Assembly: GCA_027488865.1 (NCBI GenBank)
Contig: JAIYAU010000005.1
Location: forward strand, 1-62,737
Direction: 5' to 3'
DNA from: Cytophagaceae bacterium
GTDB lineage: Bacteria > Bacteroidota > Bacteroidia > Cytophagales > UBA9547
DNA: 62,737 nucleotides
Shown: positions 17,851 to 26,552 of the stretch, piece by piece
Layout: the number at the start of each line of letters is the position of its first letter
Position numbering within the stretch: the first letter of the stretch is position 1
Position numbers and translations under genes: made by a program
Notes under the pieces: model-generated
Seen by the model: the letters and a program-made list of their open reading frames with translations, nothing else
Told to the model about the DNA's origin: nothing
Database searches by the model: none

Positions 17851-18729
17851 ATGATTCGTGTCCTTTTTAGCTTCTTGTTATGTTTTAGTTATGCTGTTAT
17901 TCTAGCATATCCAGTTAAAATAGGTGACAAATCAAAAGATTTTAACTATGCTACTGTTGATGGCAAAATAGGTAATTTACATTCTTTAAAAGGCAAAATA
18001 GTTTTAATCGATTTTTGGGCATCTTGGTGTGGGCCTTGTAGGGTGTCTAATGAATTGCTCATAGATGTTTACAATCAATATAATAAGTTTGGCTTTGAAG
18101 TATTGAGTATTTCGCTTGATACCAAAAAGGAGTCTTGGAAAAAAGCTATTATTGACGATAATATACCTTGGAAAACACATGGCAACGACCCTAAAGGTTG
18201 GGATTCTCCCATAGCAGTAATGTATGGCGTAGAGCAACTTCCAACGTCCTTTTTGATAAACGAAGAAGGAATAATCATTTCAATAGATCCAGAAGTAGAA
18301 AATCTGCCTAAAATACTAAAAAAACATTTTCAAAGTAATACTAAATGTTATCCTGAAAAAGCAGTAAATACTTTGATTTTAAGTAATGAAGTTAAATATG
18401 AAATTATTGATAAAGACGGGAGCGTGGTATTAAAGGCATCGGGTAGACAAATAAATATAAAAGACTTAAAAGTAGGTAACTACTCCGTAAGGGTAAATAA
18501 CAAGCTTTTGGGTTTTACTAAAGTAAATATCGAAGCAAGCCCTAATTTTTATCCAAAAAGAGCCGAGGACAAACTTACCTTTTCGCAAGAAGTACATTTT
18601 ACAATTTATAACAATATTGGAAACATAGTAAAAAATGGTAAAGGCCATTCAGCCGATGTAAGCGACTTACAAGTGGGTGTATATCATCTGAATATGAACG
18701 GATGGGTTGAAAGTTTCTTAAAAAAGTAG
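17851..18729 (+). CDS. Secreted TlpA-like thioredoxin with two tandem sorting-domain-like repeats
   Basis: A signal peptide (about 1-19) precedes a TlpA/ResA-like thioredoxin domain at about 22-160 with active site WASWCGPC (C60, C63) and the cis-proline in EQLPTSF. The rest is two related repeats of about 60 residues, starting at Y167 and Y234. Both follow a YP-(E/K)-(K/R)-A ... LxxSxEV ... DLxVGxY pattern. That pattern resembles the T9SS type A sorting domain, which normally occurs once at the C-terminus. The second copy ends FLKK like a terminal signal. Probable role: thiol-disulfide exchange outside the cytoplasm or at the cell surface. The sorting-domain reading is inference. Confidence 0.82.
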   Translation: MIRVLFSFLLCFSYAVILAYPVKIGDKSKDFNYATVDGKIGNLHSLKGKIVLIDFWASWCGPCRVSNELLIDVYNQYNKFGFEVLSISLDTKKESWKKAIIDDNIPWKTHGNDPKGWDSPIAVMYGVEQLPTSFLINEEGIIISIDPEVENLPKILKKHFQSNTKCYPEKAVNTLILSNEVKYEIIDKDGSVVLKASGRQINIKDLKVGNYSVRVNNKLLGFTKVNIEASPNFYPKRAEDKLTFSQEVHFTIYNNIGNIVKNGKGHSADVSDLQVGVYHLNMNGWVESFLKK

Positions 18730-18778
18730 TTATTCTCTTTTTTTTTGTTAAGATATACACACAGAAATCTCCAACTAT

Positions 18779-18809
18779 TTTGAAATTTCACCAGCAATTG
18801 CCTAATTTG
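18779..18809 (+). promoter_or_regulatory. Candidate dnaX promoter, possibly leaderless
   Basis: TTTG at 18779-18782, a 20-base spacer and TAATTTG at 18803-18809 resemble the Bacteroidota promoter, with one base fewer in the -7 element. The ATG of dnaX begins only five bases later, so a transcript from this promoter would start at or beside the start codon. Confidence 0.45.
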
Positions 18810-18814
18810 CACCA

Positions 18815-19951
18815 ATGGATAAATTTGTAGTATCTGCACGAAAATATAGGCCAGCCAACTTTGAAACGGTGGTTGGTCAAGCTCATATTACCACTACACT
18901 TAAAAATGCCATTAAGAATAATCACCTAGCTCAGGCTTTTCTGTTTTGCGGTCCACGAGGAGTAGGTAAAACAACATGTGCTAGAATTTTAGCCAAAACT
19001 ATTAATTGTCAAAATTTAACAGAAGAAGGAGAAGCGTGTAATACTTGTGACTCCTGTAGCGCTTTTAACAATCAAACATCTTTTAATATACATGAGCTAG
19101 ATGCAGCCTCTAATAACTCAGTGGATGACATCAGGAGCTTAGTAGATCAAGTGCGCTTTCCTCCTCAATATGGCAAGTATAAAATCTACATCATAGATGA
19201 GGTGCATATGCTGAGCAATCAGGCATTTAATGCCTTTTTAAAAACACTAGAAGAACCACCATCTTATGCTATTTTTATATTAGCTACTACAGAAAAGCAT
19301 AAAATAATACCTACTATATTATCAAGATGTCAAATTTTTGATTTTAATAGAATTAGTGTTAAAGATATATCGTTGCATTTGGATAAAATAGCTAAGAAAG
19401 AGTCTATTGAGGCTGAGCCAGAAGCACTACATCTAATAAGTCAAAAGGCAGATGGTGCGCTTAGAGATGCGCTATCTATTTTTGACTTGATAGTTACATA
19501 TTCACTTGGTCATAAGGTTACTTATAAGGATACCATAGAAAACCTTCATATTCTCGATTATGACTATTATTTTAAAGTAACTGACGTGCTTTTTGCTGAA
19601 AATATCTCAGAAACCCTAATGGTGTTTAACGAAATATTAAAAAAGGGATTTGACGGGCATAATTTTATAGTCGGTTTATCTGAGCATTTTAGGAATGTAT
19701 TGGTTTGCCGTGACCCTGCCACGGTGTCACTATTGGAAGTGACGGATACAATTCAAAAAAAATATATAGAACAAGCCACAAAGGTGTCAGAGAGTTTTTT
19801 GCTTACGGCCTTACAAATTAGTAATCAATGTGATTTAGGCTATAAAAGCAGCAAAAACCAGCGTTTGCATGTTGAGATTACTCTCATGAAGCTTGCCAAA
19901 ATCAATTCAGCCATATTACTGGCCGCTGAATTAAAAAAAAAAGTAGCATAG
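18815..19951 (+). CDS. dnaX: DNA polymerase III gamma subunit (frame-0 dnaX product)
   Basis: This is the frame-0 product, 378 residues. It is the clamp-loader ATPase, which opens the sliding clamp at primer-template junctions. Visible are the Walker A motif GPRGVGKTT (46-54), a zinc module with cysteines 65, 75, 78 and 81, the Walker B region IIDEVHML, and sensor motif LSRCQIF. The frame ends in LAAELKKKVA and TAG just after the region expected for the oligomerisation (collar) domain, the normal extent of a gamma subunit. The stop lies six bases past an A10 tract, and the -1 frame continues into a tau-like tail. It can be read as gamma from a slippage-regulated gene or as a gene broken by a sequencing error. 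Confidence 0.92.
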   Translation: MDKFVVSARKYRPANFETVVGQAHITTTLKNAIKNNHLAQAFLFCGPRGVGKTTCARILAKTINCQNLTEEGEACNTCDSCSAFNNQTSFNIHELDAASNNSVDDIRSLVDQVRFPPQYGKYKIYIIDEVHMLSNQAFNAFLKTLEEPPSYAIFILATTEKHKIIPTILSRCQIFDFNRISVKDISLHLDKIAKKESIEAEPEALHLISQKADGALRDALSIFDLIVTYSLGHKVTYKDTIENLHILDYDYYFKVTDVLFAENISETLMVFNEILKKGFDGHNFIVGLSEHFRNVLVCRDPATVSLLEVTDTIQKKYIEQATKVSESFLLTALQISNQCDLGYKSSKNQRLHVEITLMKLAKINSAILLAAELKKKVA

Positions 19952-20532
19952 TAAAAGAATCCGTTGAAACCATCCCTGTAGGTAATTATAAAATAGATTT
20001 TGGAAAGGAGAGTCTGCCAAATAAAACAGTAAGGTTTGTTGTAGAAGAGCAACCAACTGTTAAGATACCATCAAAAACGGCTATAGAGGAAGAGGTTAAA
20101 AAGCTTTCGGAAGTAAAAGATGAAGCTAAACCAATAGCTGAGGTAAGTCAGGATGATACTTCAGAACAGTCCATTGACGAAAGCACTTTAAACGTTTTAT
20201 GGCAAACTTTAATAACTACCAAAAAGGACGAAGGTAAAATGACCGAAGCAACTATTTTAGATAGGGTATTTATTATTAAAGATGATAATATCTATTTAAA
20301 GCTTGAAAATCAGTTACTAGTAGATCAATTTAACAAAGTCAAAGGTGAAATTGTTGAATTTTTACGCAACCAACTTAACAATAAAAAGCTTACCATTCAT
20401 GCTGAAATAGTAGAAATGGCTGAGCAAAAGGCCTCCCTTTTTTCTAACTCAGATAAATTTAAATTTTTGGCAGAGAAATACCCAATTTTAGAAGACCTAA
20501 GAAAAAAACTGGGTTTGGAGTTTGATTATTAA
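18815..20532 (+). CDS. dnaX: DNA polymerase III tau subunit (dnaX read through a -1 shift)
   Basis: If the frame shifts by -1 within the A10 tract at 19933-19942, reading continues without a stop to TAA at 20530-20532, giving a predicted 572-residue tau. The added tail starts SSIVKESVETIPVG. It has an acidic, low-complexity linker (KKLSEVKDEAKPIAEVSQDD), then a folded-looking end (STLNVLWQTLIT, DNIYLKLENQLLVDQFN, FLAEKYPILEDLRKKLGLEF). That layout fits a tau tail, which contacts the polymerase and helicase. The -1 frame is open for about 590 bases, with protein-like composition. Slippage may be transcriptional (an added A) or ribosomal; no clear downstream stem-loop is seen, which favours transcription. 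The gene meets the LytTR gene tail to tail with a 4-base overlap. Confidence 0.8.
19933..19942 (+). promoter_or_regulatory. A10 slippage site in dnaX
   Basis: Ten consecutive A, read in frame 0 as TTA AAA AAA AAA GTA GCA TAG. The context contains two overlapping A_AAA_AAA slippery heptamers, with the frame-0 stop six bases downstream. Thermus dnaX uses a similar A-run for transcriptional slippage, and E. coli dnaX uses A_AAA_AAG ribosomal frameshifting. Confidence 0.75.
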
Positions 20533-21278
20533 TAATGACCTATTTTTATTAAAAAAGACTCCTTTTTACGTTTGGAAACATCAAGGTTAATGCCTGTACT
20601 CAAGGTCACAAAACCACCTTCTCCCCTGGTGTATTTAACAATTTCTTTAAGATTGACTAAATATGAATGGTGGATTCTAAAAAACTGGTGGTTGGCCAAA
20701 AGATTTTCATATTCTTTTAATGTTTTGGAAACCACATGTTTTTTGTCATGTCTTAGATAAAAAGTGGTATAGTTGCCTGAAGCTTCACAATAAATTATAT
20801 CTGCACATTTTACAAACGAAAGGCCTTCCAAAGTTGGGATGGCAAGTTTATAATCATCATAATTATTGGCTTTCATATTTTCGATAAGTGTGTTAAACTT
20901 ACCAAAAAGGTTATCGTGATAACGCTTTTTTTCTACCCTGTCAATCGCCGACTTTAGGTCATTAATGTCTATCGGCTTGAGTAAATAGTCTACTGCTGAA
21001 AATTTAATGGCAGTGATGGCATACTCTGAATGTGCCGTAGTAAAAATAACCTCAAATGAAATTTCTTTAATTTTATTTAAGAGATCAAACCCAGTTTCTT
21101 TATGCATCTGAATATCAAGAAACACCAAATCAGGATCGGTTTGGGCTATTAAGTCGATACCTTCCTGTACACTGCCAGCTAAGCCTAGTATTTTTACATT
21201 TGTACAAAAATCTTCTATTAAGATTTTAAGGTTTTCACGACTTTTAGCTTCATCGTCTACAATAATAGCTTTTAGCAT
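20529..21278 (-). CDS. LytTR-family response regulator
   Basis: The N-terminal receiver domain (1 to about 120) has acidic residues D8 and D9, phosphoacceptor D55 in LVFLDIQM, the threonine in IFTTAH and the lysine in LLKPID. The C-terminal LytTR DNA-binding domain (about 145-249) includes the typical FFRIHHSYLVNLK segment. LytTR regulators bind paired direct repeats upstream of target genes. The gene is 14 bases downstream of the large LytS-type kinase gene on the same strand, so the two form a cognate pair. The stop codon overlaps the dnaX stop by four bases in convergent orientation, with no terminator between. Confidence 0.93.
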   Translation of the reverse strand: MLKAIIVDDEAKSRENLKILIEDFCTNVKILGLAGSVQEGIDLIAQTDPDLVFLDIQMHKETGFDLLNKIKEISFEVIFTTAHSEYAITAIKFSAVDYLLKPIDINDLKSAIDRVEKKRYHDNLFGKFNTLIENMKANNYDDYKLAIPTLEGLSFVKCADIIYCEASGNYTTFYLRHDKKHVVSKTLKEYENLLANHQFFRIHHSYLVNLKEIVKYTRGEGGFVTLSTGINLDVSKRKKESFLIKIGHY

Positions 21279-21292
21279 TTCTTAGTAATTTT

Positions 21293-24200
21293 TTAATTAA
21301 TAATTCGTATCACAATATCGTTTCTAGTGCCTATAGGAGTTCCTTGTTCATCATAGAGATCAATTATATTCACCGATACGTCATCTATTTTGTTAATAAT
21401 TTTTAGTCTCTCTTCAGTGACCTTCATCCCAATAGATTTATGGTCTATGCCATGTTTTAAACCTGAGGCAGCCTCTCTACCAATTCCATTGTCTTCGATG
21501 GTACAAAGTAATAAATCGTCTTTTTGGATGATTTTAACCTTCAATACTCCTTGTCCTCTATCTTTATTAAGTAACCCGTGAATCACCGAATTTTCTACAT
21601 AGGGTTGAAGTACCAACGACGGCACCTCTACTTCGTCGGTATTTAATTCTGCTGAGATGTCAAATATAACAGCAAATTTATTATCAAATCGAAGATTTTC
21701 TAATTCTACATAATATTTTAGTATACTTAGCTCATCAGTTAATGAAATCTTTATCGTAATTGAGCTTTCTAGAATTTTCCTAACCAATTTAGAAAATAAG
21801 GATAAATAAGTTAATGCTAGTTCGCGTTCATTTTTTGCAATAAAATATTGAATCGAATTGAGGGAATTAAATAAGAAATGGGGGTTCATAACCGACCTTA
21901 ATGCCATCATTCTATATTCCGCAATTTTTTTGGTAGTTTCAATGAGTTCTTGATGCTTTAATTCGAGTTCTTTCTCTTTATGAACCCCTTCTGATACATC
22001 GATACCAAGATATATTACAGTCTTAAGATTTCTAGCATAATCAAAAACAGGCAAAAATACTGCGTCAAAATATTTTTGTATAGGTTCATTTTCGTGATTC
22101 TTGGTAGCAAGTTTTAACCGATCAAACCGGAGCTTCTCTCCTTTAAAGGCCAATACCAGTTTTGCTCGTAAATCTTGTGAATAATGTTCTTCATCATTAA
22201 AAATATTGTAAATAGCATTTAGGTTATTTGCCTCTATTCCTAAAAATTTCCTTTGTACATGATTCATTCTCAGAGAATAACCAACATTGTCATACATTTG
22301 AAAAGCAACAGGCAGGTTTTCAATAATAGCCTCTAAGAGTTCTTCATTCTCCTGTACTTTTAGTTCGGTTATTTTGTTGTCTGTAATGTCTTGCGTGGTG
22401 CCTCTTAGCTTCACCAAGTTATTATTTTGGTCATAAACGGGGATTCCTATTATTCGAACCCATTTGTTTGCACCTTTTTCAGTGGTAATGAAACATTCAT
22501 GTTTCCATTTGTTTCCAGTTAAAATGGCTTGATGTGCTAGTCGGTCAAGGTATTCTTGATTTTCTTTTCCTAATAACAAATAATTTGATTCAAACGAAGG
22601 GGTATAACTAGTTTCTAGGTCGTGAATTACATACATTTCATCAGACCAAATAATTTTGGCGGTTTTAATATCAAATTCCCAACAGCCTATTTTAGCTATT
22701 TTTTGAGATTCCCTCAGCCGTTCTTCACTCTCGTAAATGTTTTTAGACACTAATATAGATTCCGTAATATCCCTAGCTCTCACCAAAATTCCAGATATTA
22801 CACCTTCTTCAAATATCGGACTTAAATAATATTCGCCAAAGTGAACGGTTCCATTGATTTCGGTTATTTCTTTGGTGCTCACAACACCTTCTCCTGTTGA
22901 GATAACAAGCTGGCAAAGATTAAGGTAATCATCAATAAAATCTTGATTAGGTAAAAAATCAATAACACTCTTGCCAATTTCCATGACCTTGCCAAACGTG
23001 TTTTTCATCATCATTTGGTGATATTCATTACAAAACAAAATTTTATTGTCTAAATCCGTAGCCCAATAGCCTATTTTACCTGTATTTAAAATGCTGTATT
23101 GATACGCGTAAGATCGTTTCAAGTGGTCTTCTGTTTTCTTTCTTTCAGATATATCTAGGCAGGTGATAATAAGGGTATATTGATGTCTATATCTTACGAA
23201 CGATTTACTTAAATTAACAAATTTATGATTCCCTTTGGCAGTAATTAGTTGAATATCAACATTATTGTTGGATTTGTCTGTCTTAGCGATCAAAAACGTA
23301 TCGAAAACACCTTTGTACTCAGTATGAACAAAATCATTAAATGATAACTGACCTTTATAGTCCTTGTCTAATTCTAAAAGCTCTAATAAGGTAACATTAT
23401 ATAAAAGTACCTGGGTGCTTTGTCCTAAAAACAAACCAATAGGTAAAGAGTCGAAAACTTGACGAATATTTGATTCGCTTTCTTGAAGCAATTTTTCCTT
23501 TTGGATTCGTTCGGTAATATCACGGATAGTAATAATCTTTATTTCTTGTAGTTGAAATTGAAATGATCTACTTCTAATTTCTCCATAAAACAATTTTCCA
23601 AGTTTTGTAACAAAGGTTATTTCTGTAGGTTCATTTACCTCCTCTGTAACCAATTGATTAAAATATGCACGTTGAGATGGCACTACTAAGTTGAAGAGTT
23701 GAATCGATTTTAGCTCGTCAATATCACATTCCAAAAGTTGAATAGCTGTGTTATTGGCTTCAATGGTAACCCCATTTTGAACAAGTAAAACAGCCTCGAA
23801 AGTAGCTTCACTTAGGACTTTAGCCTTATATTCACTTTCATCCAATAATTTATTTTTTTCATAAAGGGCGACATTGGACTTTTGAAGGTACTCTTCATTT
23901 TTAGCCAAAGTGTGATTTAGTTGTTGTAGTTCAATTATAGAATGTTCTATCTTTTGTTGATCTATTATTTCTTGGGTAATATCCTCGCCCATCAATAAGT
24001 TTAGCCCATTTGACAATCTAATTTGAACCCAATTGGTAATCTTTTTTTGTTGCTTTTTATCTAAAAGTTCTACTTCTTTCCAATAAAGCCCTAGTTCTGG
24101 AAGTTCACTCTGAAATACCTGTGTCAAGTTGAATACTTCGTTCTCTTTATAGCCGAGTACTTTGCTAAAGTGCTTGTTAAGCCTTAATATTTCGCCTTTG

Positions 24201-25756
24201 GAATTTACTAAAATTAAAATAACTGGTATGTTGTCATAGAGGTTTTCAAACAGTTCATTTTGTTGTTTTAAAGTATTTTGTATGGTTCTTGACTCTTGTT
24301 CTCGTGTTATAAGCTCCTTTTCATACAGTTTTCTTGCCGAAATGTCAATTACCGTAGCGCAAAGAACAGATTTGCCTTTGTACATTATAGCCTTGCAAGA
24401 TATTGACACATCAAGGTAATTCCCATCACTTTTTATAAGAATAATGTCTATATTTTGATGGGTGTTTTTTGTGAAAAATAAATTGTTTACGACATCTAGG
24501 TGTTCTGGTTGAATAATCGTTTCTACATTTAACCCCTTTAACTCAACGTTTTCATAACCAATCATCTCTTTCATGGCCTCGTTGGTATAAATTACCATCC
24601 CCTTGTGAATTAATACGATGCCAACAGCAGCATTTTCAAGCAATTGTTCTAGCGCATTTTCACTATCTAATAGCTTATTTTCGGTTAAGATTAAATCATT
24701 AATGTCTATATTAATTCCTTCTAATGAAACGACATTTCCCTCCTGATCCAATTTGCATTTACCTTTGGCCAAAAACCAACGGTAAGTATTAGATTTTAAT
24801 TGTTTTTGTCTAAGTCTACAAGAAAACTCTGTTTTTGAAAAAATTGCCTGAGCTACATGTTGCTGCAGCACCACCACATCATCTTGGTGTAACAGACTAT
24901 AGTATTCTTCAAGAGGTGGTACAGTGTCTAAGGAAACGTCCATTTCGAATGAAAGAAATACTTGATCATCCCAGGTGATTGTGTTATTCACAACATCTAA
25001 GCTCCAAGCACCAAGTTTGCCGTATTTCTTAGCTTGAATTAACCTATCTTGGTGTTGGGTTAATTCAAGATTTTGAGCTGTTATTTTTTCTAATAAATGG
25101 TTGTTAACAGTTTCAAGTTCTATTTTTTGTTTTTGTAACTCAAATACCAGCAATTGGTTATCTTGTTGTTCTTGCTGCTTATTGAGTGCTATATAATAAT
25201 ATAAATTAATGGAAGTGCCTACTAGACTCAAGGTCATGTTTACTAAACGAGCTTGCAAAACAAAATCAGTTGAATAGTTAGTGAGTTCACTTAATTGGGT
25301 CCAGTCAAGTGTTTCAATTATCAAAATGGTGCTTATGGGAATTAAAAGACCAAGGATAAACTTAAGTTTAGTTTCAGCTTCAAATGTTAATAGCGATAGG
25401 ATAATCATAGGAAAATAATAAAAATATTCTCCAGTAGCATTTTCGAATTTTGAACATCTTAAAAACATGATAAATGCAAAGGAAATAGCCAATAAATATC
25501 TTGCTATTAGGTACCTTCCATTTTTATTTAATACTAACACAATTAAGGGCGCAATCAAACTAATGCCCAACCTAGTAAAGGAAGTTACTGTATTATACCG
25601 CTCTTGAATTAACAATAGCTGCATCAGGTGAACTATCAGTATTGAAATAGCTACGGCATTGGTTAATTTAATTATTTTAATTAGACTTTTAGGAGTAGTG
25701 TTAAAAACACCAATCTGAGTGATAAAAGTAAAAAACTGATTAAGGCTATTTTTCAT
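21293..25756 (-). CDS. LytS-type multi-PAS membrane sensor histidine kinase
   Basis: The 1487-residue protein begins with about five to six membrane helices (residues 20-205), then a coiled segment, then roughly eight PAS domains in series between about 240 and 1250. The catalytic end is a His_kinase (PF06580-type) module with phosphoacceptor H1293 in MNPHFLFNSLNSI, and an ATPase domain with LQPYVENSVIHG and EDNGIGREA. This transmitter class pairs with LytTR regulators, and the LytTR gene follows 14 bases downstream. PAS domains can bind haem, flavin or small molecules; which ones these bind is not visible. It lies downstream of aroA and yjjG on the same strand and may share their transcript. 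Confidence 0.93.
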   Translation of the reverse strand: MKNSLNQFFTFITQIGVFNTTPKSLIKIIKLTNAVAISILIVHLMQLLLIQERYNTVTSFTRLGISLIAPLIVLVLNKNGRYLIARYLLAISFAFIMFLRCSKFENATGEYFYYFPMIILSLLTFEAETKLKFILGLLIPISTILIIETLDWTQLSELTNYSTDFVLQARLVNMTLSLVGTSINLYYYIALNKQQEQQDNQLLVFELQKQKIELETVNNHLLEKITAQNLELTQHQDRLIQAKKYGKLGAWSLDVVNNTITWDDQVFLSFEMDVSLDTVPPLEEYYSLLHQDDVVVLQQHVAQAIFSKTEFSCRLRQKQLKSNTYRWFLAKGKCKLDQEGNVVSLEGINIDINDLILTENKLLDSENALEQLLENAAVGIVLIHKGMVIYTNEAMKEMIGYENVELKGLNVETIIQPEHLDVVNNLFFTKNTHQNIDIILIKSDGNYLDVSISCKAIMYKGKSVLCATVIDISARKLYEKELITREQESRTIQNTLKQQNELFENLYDNIPVILILVNSKGEILRLNKHFSKVLGYKENEVFNLTQVFQSELPELGLYWKEVELLDKKQQKKITNWVQIRLSNGLNLLMGEDITQEIIDQQKIEHSIIELQQLNHTLAKNEEYLQKSNVALYEKNKLLDESEYKAKVLSEATFEAVLLVQNGVTIEANNTAIQLLECDIDELKSIQLFNLVVPSQRAYFNQLVTEEVNEPTEITFVTKLGKLFYGEIRSRSFQFQLQEIKIITIRDITERIQKEKLLQESESNIRQVFDSLPIGLFLGQSTQVLLYNVTLLELLELDKDYKGQLSFNDFVHTEYKGVFDTFLIAKTDKSNNNVDIQLITAKGNHKFVNLSKSFVRYRHQYTLIITCLDISERKKTEDHLKRSYAYQYSILNTGKIGYWATDLDNKILFCNEYHQMMMKNTFGKVMEIGKSVIDFLPNQDFIDDYLNLCQLVISTGEGVVSTKEITEINGTVHFGEYYLSPIFEEGVISGILVRARDITESILVSKNIYESEERLRESQKIAKIGCWEFDIKTAKIIWSDEMYVIHDLETSYTPSFESNYLLLGKENQEYLDRLAHQAILTGNKWKHECFITTEKGANKWVRIIGIPVYDQNNNLVKLRGTTQDITDNKITELKVQENEELLEAIIENLPVAFQMYDNVGYSLRMNHVQRKFLGIEANNLNAIYNIFNDEEHYSQDLRAKLVLAFKGEKLRFDRLKLATKNHENEPIQKYFDAVFLPVFDYARNLKTVIYLGIDVSEGVHKEKELELKHQELIETTKKIAEYRMMALRSVMNPHFLFNSLNSIQYFIAKNERELALTYLSLFSKLVRKILESSITIKISLTDELSILKYYVELENLRFDNKFAVIFDISAELNTDEVEVPSLVLQPYVENSVIHGLLNKDRGQGVLKVKIIQKDDLLLCTIEDNGIGREAASGLKHGIDHKSIGMKVTEERLKIINKIDDVSVNIIDLYDEQGTPIGTRNDIVIRIIN

Positions 25757-25825
25757 ACCTAATGTTTACTCAGTAAATTTCCAAAATAAAATTCTATCCT
25801 CAAAAGTATATTATTTAGAATATGG

Positions 25826-26527
25826 TTAAAACAACAATAAAAGTTCTTTTAATGAACTTATTTCATGATTTGGTTGCACTTGGGTCGATTTATTTGAAGG
25901 ATTATACAATATAGTATCAATTCCTGCTGCTTGAGCACCTACCACATCTACGTGAGGTGTGTCGCCAATCATGATACATTCGTGATATTCAGCATTTGCC
26001 AACTTAACAGCATAATGAAAAAATGCTGGGTTTGGTTTTAAAACTCCATTAGTATCTTTTGCAGTAACTACGTGTTGGAAATAATGAAAAATATCGCTTG
26101 TGATCATTTTAGTGTATTGAATGTGTTCGAATCCGTTCGTGAGCACATGAAGCTCATATCTTTCAAAAAGGTATTCTAACACTTCTTTGGTGTTTTCCAT
26201 CAAATGCCCTTGTATTGGGCACCACATGAGATATGCCTCGTTAAAAGCATTTTTAATAGATTCCTTATCAAAATCCCATCCATCAAAAGCATGCAAAAAA
26301 CGAAGATTTCGCAGTTCCTCACTACTTATTTTGTTCAAGCTGAACAAATCCCAGAGTTCATAGTTGGCAGTTTTAAACTGTGCAAAAAATGTTTCAAATG
26401 AAAAATTAGGTACCTTATCAATGCCGAATTCTTGAATAGCCATTTTTAAAGCTATCTCTGAATTTTTATCAAAATCCCATAATGTATGATCTAAATCAAA
26501 AAATATGTGTTTGTATTTTCTAGCCAT
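25826..26527 (-). CDS. yjjG: YjjG-family HAD nucleotidase
   Basis: A 233-residue haloacid dehalogenase-superfamily hydrolase. The nucleophile D11 and acid D13 lie in FFDLDHTLWDFDKNS, a diagnostic opening of the YjjG (noncanonical pyrimidine nucleotidase) subfamily. Motif II is the threonine of VLTNGFEH, and motifs III/IV appear as KPNPAFF and IGDTPHVDV. YjjG dephosphorylates noncanonical pyrimidine nucleotides, a house-cleaning role; other small phosphate esters are possible. The gene starts 25 bases after aroA on the same strand, suggesting co-transcription. Confidence 0.85.
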   Translation of the reverse strand: MARKYKHIFFDLDHTLWDFDKNSEIALKMAIQEFGIDKVPNFSFETFFAQFKTANYELWDLFSLNKISSEELRNLRFLHAFDGWDFDKESIKNAFNEAYLMWCPIQGHLMENTKEVLEYLFERYELHVLTNGFEHIQYTKMITSDIFHYFQHVVTAKDTNGVLKPNPAFFHYAVKLANAEYHECIMIGDTPHVDVVGAQAAGIDTILYNPSNKSTQVQPNHEISSLKELLLLF

Positions 26528-26552
26528 ATTCTCGTTTAGAGCATAAATGTAT

